64,000 nucleotides of DNA from Geomicrobium sp. JCM 19038. Lineage in GTDB: Bacteria; Bacillota; Bacilli; Bacillales; Marinococcaceae. Under the pieces are notes generated by a model, which was not told the DNA's origin, ran no database searches, and was given only the letters and a program-made list of their open reading frames with translations. Below, in pieces: positions 58,137 to 64,000 of this stretch. A program made the position numbers and the translations under genes. The DNA is taken from the NCBI RefSeq assembly GCF_000698125.1, contig NZ_BAXA01000009.1:1-64000 (forward strand), in the 5' to 3' direction. Position 1 is the first letter of the stretch. Each line of letters begins with the position of its first letter.

Positions 58137-58907
58137 ATGCTAAATAATACGAATGTAATCATTGAAGCACTTAATTATACTCGTGCAGGGGTATTAATTA
58201 CGGATCCAAGTTTGGAAGATAATCCAATTGTTTATGCGAACCAAGGGTTTGTAGATATGACGGGTTATACGCAAGAAGATATTATCGGCAAGAACTGTCG
58301 ATTTCTTCAAGGAGAAGAAACGGACAGATCAGAAGTTGCACGATTACGAGAAGGAATAAAAAATAGAACATCGGTTTTTGTAGAGTTTGTCAATTATAAA
58401 AAAGATGGCACGAGGTTTTGGAATAGCCTGTCGGTCGATTCGCTTTATATAGAAGACGAGGACAAGCATTATTTCGTTGGTGTTCAACGAGATGTGACAG
58501 AGCGTAAGGAAATCGAACAAAATTACGAGAAATCACTTGAAGAAGTGAAATCACTATCATTTCCAATCGTACCTTTACTAGATGGCATAGCGGTATTGCC
58601 TTTAATTGGAGAAATGAGTGAAGAACGCTTCCAATCAATCTTCCGTGATGCTTCCGCATATGTTGGTGAAACGAAAGTGGAAACATTCATTCTTGATGTA
58701 TCAGGATTAACGAAGTTGCGTAACTATGAGATGGAAGGGATTTTGAAGTTGAAATCTGTTCTATCTTTACTTGGTACAGAAATGCAATTAAGTGGTGTGT
58801 CTACTGATATGGCTATTCAAGCCGTCAATCTTACAGATATTAAAAACCACAACATTAAAACGGCAACGTCCGTAAAGCACATTCTCGAGCGGTTGCTAAA
58901 GCATTAA
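58137..58907 (+). CDS. ytvA: Blue-light photoreceptor, LOV-STAS (YtvA type)
   Basis: 256 residues. LOV/PAS domain (about 8-125) with the FMN-adduct motif GKNCRFLQG (Cys54) and downstream VEFVNYKKDGTRFWNSL, the J-alpha linker DVTERKEIEQNYEKSLEEVK, and a STAS domain (about 145-255) with FILDVSGLTKLRNYEMEGI. In B. subtilis YtvA activates the general stress sigma-B pathway through the stressosome in blue light. All LOV chemistry residues are intact, so light sensing is expected. Confidence 0.93.
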   Translation: MLNNTNVIIEALNYTRAGVLITDPSLEDNPIVYANQGFVDMTGYTQEDIIGKNCRFLQGEETDRSEVARLREGIKNRTSVFVEFVNYKKDGTRFWNSLSVDSLYIEDEDKHYFVGVQRDVTERKEIEQNYEKSLEEVKSLSFPIVPLLDGIAVLPLIGEMSEERFQSIFRDASAYVGETKVETFILDVSGLTKLRNYEMEGILKLKSVLSLLGTEMQLSGVSTDMAIQAVNLTDIKNHNIKTATSVKHILERLLKH

Positions 58908-59003
58908 TTCAAAAAGCGCGGAGGTCATTCGTGCTTTTTTGACATGATTGTTCCGGCACATACTGGTACAATAACATTTGGACAAGGAAAAGGAGAATTA
59001 CAT

Positions 59004-59450
59004 ATGTTAAAAAAATGGTTAGCAGTAGGATTTGTAGCAACTCTACTCGTCGGTTGCGCAACGGATGAGGAAGCACCGGAAGAGCAAGAACTAGAACCGG
59101 TTGAAGAAGCCGAAGATGAAGCAACGACTGATGATGAAGCAGCAACGGATGCAACAGAAGAAACGTACGAAGCGACGATCATTTTAACCGAAGATGGTGA
59201 AGAAGTGATTGAAGAAAGTACGGTAGAGTTTTCTGACGGAGATAACCTCATGGAAGTCATGGATGAATATTTTGAGCTGTCGACAGATGCGGATCAAACG
59301 TTCATTGAAGGGATTAACGGATATGATTCAAATGAGGCTGACGGCTACTTTTGGACGTACACAGTAAACGAAGAAGAGATTTTTGAAGGTGCTGCAGATT
59401 ACGAATTAGAACCTGAAGATGAAGTTCACTTTGACTTTGCAGAGTGGTAG
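59004..59450 (+). CDS. Acidic DUF4430-domain lipoprotein
   Basis: 148 residues from ATG 59004 (AAAAGGAG upstream). Lipoprotein signal with lipobox LVGC near residue 17, a very acidic spacer of about 45 residues (Glu/Asp/Thr/Ala), then the DUF4430 domain: VEFSDGDNLMEVMDEYFEL, INGYDSNEADGYFWTYTVN, DYELEPEDEVHFDF. The fold resembles the cobalamin-binding protein C-terminus, but the ligand is unknown. The acidity fits salt or alkaline exposure. Confidence 0.85.
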   Translation: MLKKWLAVGFVATLLVGCATDEEAPEEQELEPVEEAEDEATTDDEAATDATEETYEATIILTEDGEEVIEESTVEFSDGDNLMEVMDEYFELSTDADQTFIEGINGYDSNEADGYFWTYTVNEEEIFEGAADYELEPEDEVHFDFAEW

Positions 59451-59457
59451 GAAGAAG

Positions 59458-59487
59458 AAAAAGCGTGGGCGATCCGCGCTTTTTTTA
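59458..59487 (+). terminator. Terminator of the DUF4430 lipoprotein gene
   Basis: AAAAAGCGTGG (59458-59468) pairs with CCGCGCTTTTT (59474-59484, one G-T pair), 7 nt after the stop. Confidence 0.8.
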
Positions 59488-59490
59488 GTC

Positions 59491-59530
59491 CGCTAAAGCA
59501 GTGGGGGACAGCCCCCCCACTGCTTTAGCG
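59491..59530. repeat. Perfect 17-bp palindromic element with GGGGG/CCCCC core
   Basis: CGCTAAAGCAGTGGGGG (59491-59507) and CCCCCACTGCTTTAGCG (59514-59530) are exact reverse complements with a 6-nt loop. No T run follows directly, so it is not a standard terminator. A related core, GGGGGAC-TGTCCCC, lies at 59619-59632. Possibly a REP-like intergenic element. Confidence 0.75.
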
Positions 59531-59618
59531 TATTAAAGTGATAAGGTTAATACTTTTATGAATGTACGGTGCTGAACCATTACCGAATGATAACAGATCT
59601 TCATCACAGTAACGCGAT

Positions 59619-59632
59619 GGGGGACTGTCCCC
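59619..59632. repeat. Short GGGGAC/GTCCCC palindrome
   Basis: GGGGAC and GTCCCC flank a single T. Similar in word to the core of the larger palindrome 90 bp upstream. Confidence 0.5.
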
Positions 59633-59745
59633 GGACGTTTGGCGACCTGTTCTGTACTCTTTGCAACAACGGCGTTTTAGAGTCACGGTAAGCGTGTATA
59701 GATAAGCAACACGAAGACGTGTACACAGACAGGAGGACGTAACAC

Positions 59746-60736
59746 ATGAAAAAATATGTAGCGATGCTGGAATCTCACTTTTACTCACGGCTTGTACGAC
59801 AACAAATGATGAAGCAACATCAGATGAAGAAATGACCAATAATGACGAACAGGTTGAAGCAGATGCTGATATACAAGAAGAGACTGAACAAGCAACAGAA
59901 ACTGAAATAGATACTGAAGGTGAAGGCGGCTTCCTCTGGAAGGTTGAGGAAGGAGAGACAACGGTCTATTTGCAAGGTACAATCCATGCAGGAATAGAAG
60001 AGATTTATCCATTAAATGAGGAGTTAGAAGCGGCATTTGATGAGGCTGACGTATTACTACCAGAGATTGACTGGCCTCGAATGGACCCGACAGGTGGTTT
60101 AAGTGAAGAAGAGATGATGGATTTAATTACATTTGATGATGGTAGGGTATTGTCAGATGTTCTGGATGAAGAGACTTACGAAACTCTTTTAGACGTGATG
60201 GCTTCTGAGGGAATGCAAGAAGATATGATTGAACAAATTGAACCTTGGTACTTTGTGATGGGGCTTGAAGACGTTGAGACTGGTCAAATCTCATTGGATC
60301 AAGGGGTTGACTATCATTATCTAGAGCGAGGCTATGATGAAGGCAAAGAGATTCGTGAGCTAGAGGGGCAAATTATTAGCTACAAGCAATGGAAGGGCAG
60401 TCATATGAACTACAAGTTGAGCAATTAGAGTATTTGCTCAATCAAGATCGTAATGTAGAAGATGAAATAGATGAAGCCGAATTTTTCAACAAGTATATGC
60501 ATGGTGACGAAGAAGCAATGATCGGCGTGTGGGAAGATGCCTCTTATGGCGACGAATATGACCGAACAAATTTGTTTGATCGTAACGAACGAAATGCAAC
60601 GATCATTGACGATATTCTTCAAGAAGACGACGGTCAAACTTACTTGGCGCTCATTGGAACATTTCATTATGTTATCGAACCTGGAGTACAACATTTTCTA
60701 GAAGAGAAAGGTTACAGCGTTGAGCGAATTAATTAA
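59746..60736 (+). CDS. TraB/GumN-family lipoprotein (two frameshifts)
   Basis: About 330 residues. Signal with lipobox LTAC, an acidic spacer, and the TraB/GumN domain: LWKVEEGETTVYLQGTIHAG (first GT-H motif), EADVLLPEIDWPRM, and a late LALIGTFHYVIEPGVQHFL (second G-x-x-H motif). The first break, at 59769-59770, is repaired by GGG, giving VAMLGISLLLTAC. The second, at 60388-60389, is repaired by AAA, giving SYKQMEGQSYELQVEQL. AGGAGG precedes ATG 59746. Members are metal-dependent proteases or related; activity here unknown. Confidence 0.83.
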
Positions 60737-60743
60737 CGATTTG

Positions 60744-60776
60744 TGCACAACTAAGTGACTTGGTTGTGCATTTTTT
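60744..60776 (+). terminator. Terminator of the TraB/GumN gene
   Basis: TGCACAAC (60744-60751) pairs with GTTGTGCA (60763-60770), then T6. Confidence 0.85.
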
Positions 60777-60896
60777 GTTGCTTTGATTCATTTACGTACA
60801 CCGACGAATGTAGAGATTTTTATTATTGTCATATTCTGAAAATTTGGTATGGTTTTTATGACGTGTGAAATCGAAGTACATGTTAGGGGGAATCGT

Positions 60897-62482
60897 ATGA
60901 GGATGCGCATTCACACGAAAATTATGCTGTTAATTGTTAGTCTCGTTTCAAGTGTGGCAATCATTATGGCAAGCATTTTTGCTACTTAGAAACGAGAGAT
61001 ATTTACGAGACTCTTGGGGATAAGGCGTTAAGTACAGCTGTGCATATCGCAAATTCGGAAACCGTTATTGCGGCGTACACCGATGACAATCCTTCACTCG
61101 TCTTGCAAGCATATGCCGAACGATTTAGGGAAGAAACAGGAGCTGAGTTTGTCGTTATAGGAAATGAAAAAGGAATCCGCTTAGCTCACCCTGATTACTG
61201 GAAAATCGGACAAGCAATGGTTGGAGGAGATAATGATCCGGCGTTAAAAGAAGGCGAGTCTTACATTTCGCGAGCAGAAGGAACGAGGGGAGAATCGTTA
61301 CGAGGAAAAACCGCGGTTCGTTCTGAAGATGGAGAAGTCATCGGCGTTGTTTCAGTTGGTTTTTTGATTCAAGACGTTCACGCAGCGATTTGGCAGAGAA
61401 TTGGATTGTTAGGGATTATTACGCTTGTCATCGTTAGCATTGCAGCAATTGGAAGTTTGCAATTGTCTCGTAGTATACGAAAAGATATGTACGGCTTAGA
61501 ACCGTTCCAAATTGCAGGAATGTACGATGAACGACAAGCAACGCTTGCGGCGATCCGAGAAGGTGTGATTGCTGTCGATGCGGATGCACTCATTACAACG
61601 CTCAATGATTCAGCCAAAAAGCTATTAGGAATTAGCGGGGATGTTATCGGAAAACCGATCGACAAGATTATTGAAGGGGCACAAATCCAGAAAGTATTAA
61701 GCGAAAAAAAAGCAGAATATAATCGAGAGTTAACGATGAGAGGACGTGTATATATTGTTAATCGTGAACCGATTATAAGAAATGCACATGTTCGTGGTGC
61801 AGTCTGTACTTTTAGAGATAAAACCGAGATGATTGAAATGGCGAACACACTTTCAGATATTAAGAAATACTCTGATGATCTTAGGGCGCAAAACCATGAG
61901 TTCACGAATAAATTGTATGCTATTTCTGGCTACTTGCACTTAGGTTTTTATGAAAAAGCAGAACGGTACATTGAAGAAGAGACAACTCGTCATGATGAAC
62001 AAGGAGAAGTTCTTGCAACCTCAATTAAGGATGCGACGGTCCAAGCGATCTTAATGGGAAAAGCAGGAAGAGCATCAGAATTAAAGGTGACACTACGTGT
62101 TGATCCGACAAGTCATTTAGACCCTTTACCAGATCATATGGGCTCATCACAAATCATTTCAATCATTGGGAACGTTATCGATAATGCTTTGGAAGCAGCT
62201 CTAGTGAAAGAAGTGCCGCAAGTCACTGTTTTTATTACAGATATTGGTGATGATGTTGTATTTGAAATTAGTGATAACGGTAATGGATTACCATCTAGTT
62301 TATATGATACTACTAAACGTGGTTTCTCCACTAAAGGCCGTTCAAGGGGATTTGGACTTTCGATCGTTGAAGAATTAGTGTCGCATTTTGAAGGATGGTT
62401 TGAGCATCACTCGTTGCCAGAAGGTGGAAGTTTGTTTTCAATTTATTTACCTAAAACGTTAAGGAGGGAGAGCGATGATTGA
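60897..62482 (+). CDS. CitS/DctS/DcuS-type sensor histidine kinase (frameshifted in TM1)
   Basis: About 528 residues: TM1, periplasmic-type sCache/PASC domain of about 130 residues (TLGDKALSTAVHIANSETVI, EKGIRLAHPDYWKIGQAMVG), TM2 (LLGIITLVIVSIAAIGSLQL), a cytoplasmic PAS, then the SpoB-type phosphorylation helix with RAQNHEFTNKLYAISGYLHL, and HATPase_c with NVIDNALEAAL and SRGFGLSIVEELV. The break at 60986-60987 is repaired by TTT for TT (FATLETRDIYETL). AGGGGG lies 6 nt before ATG 60897. Senses citrate or C4-dicarboxylates by family; overlaps its regulator by 8 nt. Confidence 0.9.
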
Positions 62483-63146
62483 CGTTCTGATTTGTGAAGA
62501 TGATTTTCGTATTGCCGATATCCATAAATCGCTAATTGAACAATATGCTGAATTGAATTGTATAGGGAAAACGAATTCAATTATAGATACAAAAAGGATG
62601 TTAGAGGAGAATAAGGTTGATTTATTGTTATTAGATATTTATTTGCCTGATGATATTGCAGTGAAGAGGCTCGGAGAATTCAGAGTATTGCGACCTAATT
62701 TAGATGTGATTGTTGTCTCTGCTTCAAATCATGATGAGCACATCAAAAAGTCATTGCGATATGGGGTTTATGATTACATTTTAAAAACAGATTCTTTAAA
62801 GCGCTTAAAGTCTTCATTAACGAGTTATATAAAATACTTTCATGCAATTGAAGCGCAGCAAACGTTCAATCAAGATACGATTGATCACCTCATTTATAAG
62901 CAACAGCAATATGAACCGATAAAAGTGCTTCCGAAAGGAATTGATGGAATTACACTAGATTTAGTACGGCATCAATTAATGACTCATCAGGATGGCCTCA
63001 CAGCAGAAGAATTAAGTGAACATCTAGGTGCATCTAGAACGACAGCGAGGCGTTACCTTGAATACTTAATTCGCTTAAAACACGCGAAAGTCATGCCGAT
63101 TTACGGCATTGTTGGTCGACCTGAACGGCGTTATTTTTCTTTATAA
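62475..63146 (+). CDS. CitT/DctR-type response regulator
   Basis: 223 residues. Receiver with LICEDDFRIADIH, phospho-Asp in VDLLLLDIYLPDD, Ser/Thr in VIVVSASNHDEH and Lys in DYILKTDS (Lys-Thr variant of the usual Lys-Pro). C-terminal HTH: DGLTAEELSEHLGASRTTAR followed by RYLEYLIRLKHAKV. Cognate partner of the kinase, likely activating the downstream tricarboxylate uptake gene. Confidence 0.92.
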   Translation: MIDVLICEDDFRIADIHKSLIEQYAELNCIGKTNSIIDTKRMLEENKVDLLLLDIYLPDDIAVKRLGEFRVLRPNLDVIVVSASNHDEHIKKSLRYGVYDYILKTDSLKRLKSSLTSYIKYFHAIEAQQTFNQDTIDHLIYKQQQYEPIKVLPKGIDGITLDLVRHQLMTHQDGLTAEELSEHLGASRTTARRYLEYLIRLKHAKVMPIYGIVGRPERRYFSL

Positions 63147-63159
63147 ACGGACCGCTATG

Positions 63160-63182
63160 AACAATATGAATTTAATATTGTT
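63160..63182. promoter_or_regulatory. Perfect 8-bp inverted repeat, candidate response-regulator site
   Basis: AACAATAT (63160-63167) and ATATTGTT (63175-63182) with a 7-nt gap. The right arm overlaps a possible -35 box, which suits an activator site for the CitT-like regulator. Confidence 0.5.
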
Positions 63183-63206
63183 TATGCTACTTATGAATCT
63201 TAGGAT
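63178..63206 (+). promoter_or_regulatory. Possible tctC promoter
   Basis: TTGTTT (63178-63183) and TAGGAT (63201-63206) are 17 bp apart. Both are weak, as expected for an activated promoter. The predicted start is about 63213. Confidence 0.4.
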
Positions 63207-63237
63207 GTAAACGGTTACATTCTAAGATTTTTCTTTT
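63196..63237 (+). terminator. Terminator-like hairpin of the two-component genes
   Basis: AATCTTAGGATGTAA (63196-63210) pairs with TTACATTCTAAGATT (63215-63229, one G-T), then a T-rich tail. It contains the cre site in its loop and upper stem. Confidence 0.75.
63205..63219. promoter_or_regulatory. Perfect cre (CcpA) site upstream of tctC
   Basis: ATGTAAACGGTTACA matches WTGNAANCGNWNNCW at every fixed position, with a symmetric core. It overlaps the predicted transcription start of tctC, predicting glucose repression of tricarboxylate uptake. Confidence 0.75.
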
Positions 63238-63268
63238 AGTATCTGTTAGTAACTAAAGGAGGGGTAGC

Positions 63269-64000
63269 ATGAAGAAATTAGTTTCAGTAAGTGCAAGCTC
63301 GTTTTTAACGTTGGTAATGCTGTCTGCTTGTTCAGATAATGGGTCGGAAGAAGCTGCGTCATCGGATCAAGGGGAATGGTCACCGACGAACAACCTTGAA
63401 TTTGTCGCACCTGCTGGTGCTGGTGGAGGTTGGGATACAACCGCAAGAATGGCAGCCCAAGCATTTGAAGAAGCAGGTATTGTTGATGTCGGAATTGGCG
63501 TTATTAATCGAGAAGGTGGCGGAGGAGCTGTAGGGTGGTCTTATATCGCGAATCAGGCTGGAGATCCCCACTATTTATTTGCAGCATCCCCACCATTACT
63601 CTTAATTCCACTAAATGGCCAATCTGAATACAGTTATGAAGATTTTACGCCAATTGCTAACGTCATTGCTGATTTTGGAGCATTTGCAGTACGAGACGAT
63701 GCACCGTGGCAAGATTTAAATGAGTTGTTTGAAGACATGCAAGATGAATCGAGTTCAATTACAGTTGTTGGAGAATCCGCACCTGGAAGTATGGACCATG
63801 TTCAATTCGTCAATATCGCAAAAGCTGCTGGAGTGGACCCGGGTAGCATTACGTATGTTTCGGCTCAAGATGGTAGTGCGATGACGAATTTATTAAATGG
63901 AAGTGTAGACGTTTATTCTACAGGTGTGACAGAAACGATCGAACAAGTACGTGCAGGTGAAGTTCGAGTGCTTGCAGTAACAGCAGAAGAACGTCTTGAA
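63269..64000 (+). CDS. TctC-family tricarboxylate-binding lipoprotein (partial)
   Basis: Open to the window edge (244 codons seen of about 340 expected). Lipoprotein signal MKKLVSVSASSFLTLVMLSA followed by Cys, acidic spacer, then the TctC/Bug fold: LEFVAPAGAGGGWDTTARMA, VINREGGGGAVGWSYIANQ and ITVVGESAPGSMDHVQFVNI. It is the extracellular receptor of a tripartite tricarboxylate transporter whose TctA/TctB membrane subunits should follow outside the window. AAAGGAGGGG precedes ATG 63269. Adjacent to a CitST-like system, which supports a citrate-type ligand. Confidence 0.9.
   Translation, partial: MKKLVSVSASSFLTLVMLSACSDNGSEEAASSDQGEWSPTNNLEFVAPAGAGGGWDTTARMAAQAFEEAGIVDVGIGVINREGGGGAVGWSYIANQAGDPHYLFAASPPLLLIPLNGQSEYSYEDFTPIANVIADFGAFAVRDDAPWQDLNELFEDMQDESSSITVVGESAPGSMDHVQFVNIAKAAGVDPGSITYVSAQDGSAMTNLLNGSVDVYSTGVTETIEQVRAGEVRVLAVTAEERLE

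Overview
The window reads as a chromosomal segment of a low-GC, spore-forming Bacillaceae, probably alkaliphilic or salt-tolerant. Signs are ribosome binding sites of the AGGAGG/GGGGGA type with many GTG and TTG starts, a collagen-like exosporium-type gene, B. subtilis-like gene order (moxR/yeaC - DUF58/yeaD - transglutaminase/yebA - guaA, then pbuG), FosB (which uses bacillithiol), PurR boxes, cre sites, and secreted proteins very rich in Asp/Glu. The genus cannot be fixed from the sequence alone. No phage, transposon, plasmid or CRISPR locus is visible. Nearly everything is housekeeping, transport, regulation and secreted enzymes.

Layout. 1-5.2 kb: collagen-like gene (minus, cut by the window edge), psuK-psuG pseudouridine salvage, then an ABC-F ribosome-protection gene with its own promoter, leader peptide and attenuator. 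5.2-13.1 kb: MOSC protein, BCCT osmolyte transporter, thermolysin-type protease, AAA ATPase, M20 peptidase, HtpX. 13.1-24.7 kb: LysR and LytTR regulators, acetyl-CoA hydrolase/CoA-transferase, a divergent MocR/PaiB pair, GrpB and DinB proteins, an adenine-deaminase-like protein (YerA type), several very small membrane proteins, and a candidate CcpA-repressed small RNA near 21.8 kb. 24.7-36.1 kb: Sco-like copper protein with a two-component system and a divergent YtkA-like lipoprotein, glutathione peroxidase, FosB, EutH, two conserved unknown genes, and a complete HssRS-HrtBA heme stress module followed by a 21-bp minisatellite. 36.2-42.6 kb: MFS exporter, YuiF-type Na+/H+ antiporter, YitT protein, zinc-type oxidoreductase, heme O synthase CtaB, GNAT. 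42.8-51.9 kb: moxR-DUF58-yebA, guaA, GNAT, a DsbA-like protein, and pbuG behind PurR boxes and a guanine riboswitch. 52-60.7 kb: Cu/Zn-SOD-like lipid/secreted protein lacking metal ligands, CsaA, secreted serine hydrolase, tRNA-Ala(GGC), secreted amidase, HXXEE membrane protein, LOV-STAS photoreceptor, DUF4430 lipoprotein, TraB/GumN lipoprotein. 60.9-64 kb: a CitS/DctS-type two-component pair followed by a TctC binding protein that runs off the edge, with an operator-like palindrome, a promoter and a perfect cre between them.

About twenty genes are broken by single-base indels that almost always fall in a short homopolymer (usually one base too few). In most cases adding one base restores both the family-conserved motif and a length divisible by three. 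Even the tRNA lacks one G of a G run. I therefore describe these as single genes with a frameshift. The most economical reading is homopolymer under-calling in the sequence, not massive gene decay, but the sequence cannot settle this.

The most interesting signals are regulatory: the ABC-F attenuator, the ~88-nt three-hairpin transcript behind a cre-overlapped promoter, the HssR direct repeat, the stacked operator/promoter/cre in front of tctC, PurR plus riboswitch control of pbuG, and a perfect palindrome over the start of the LytTR gene.
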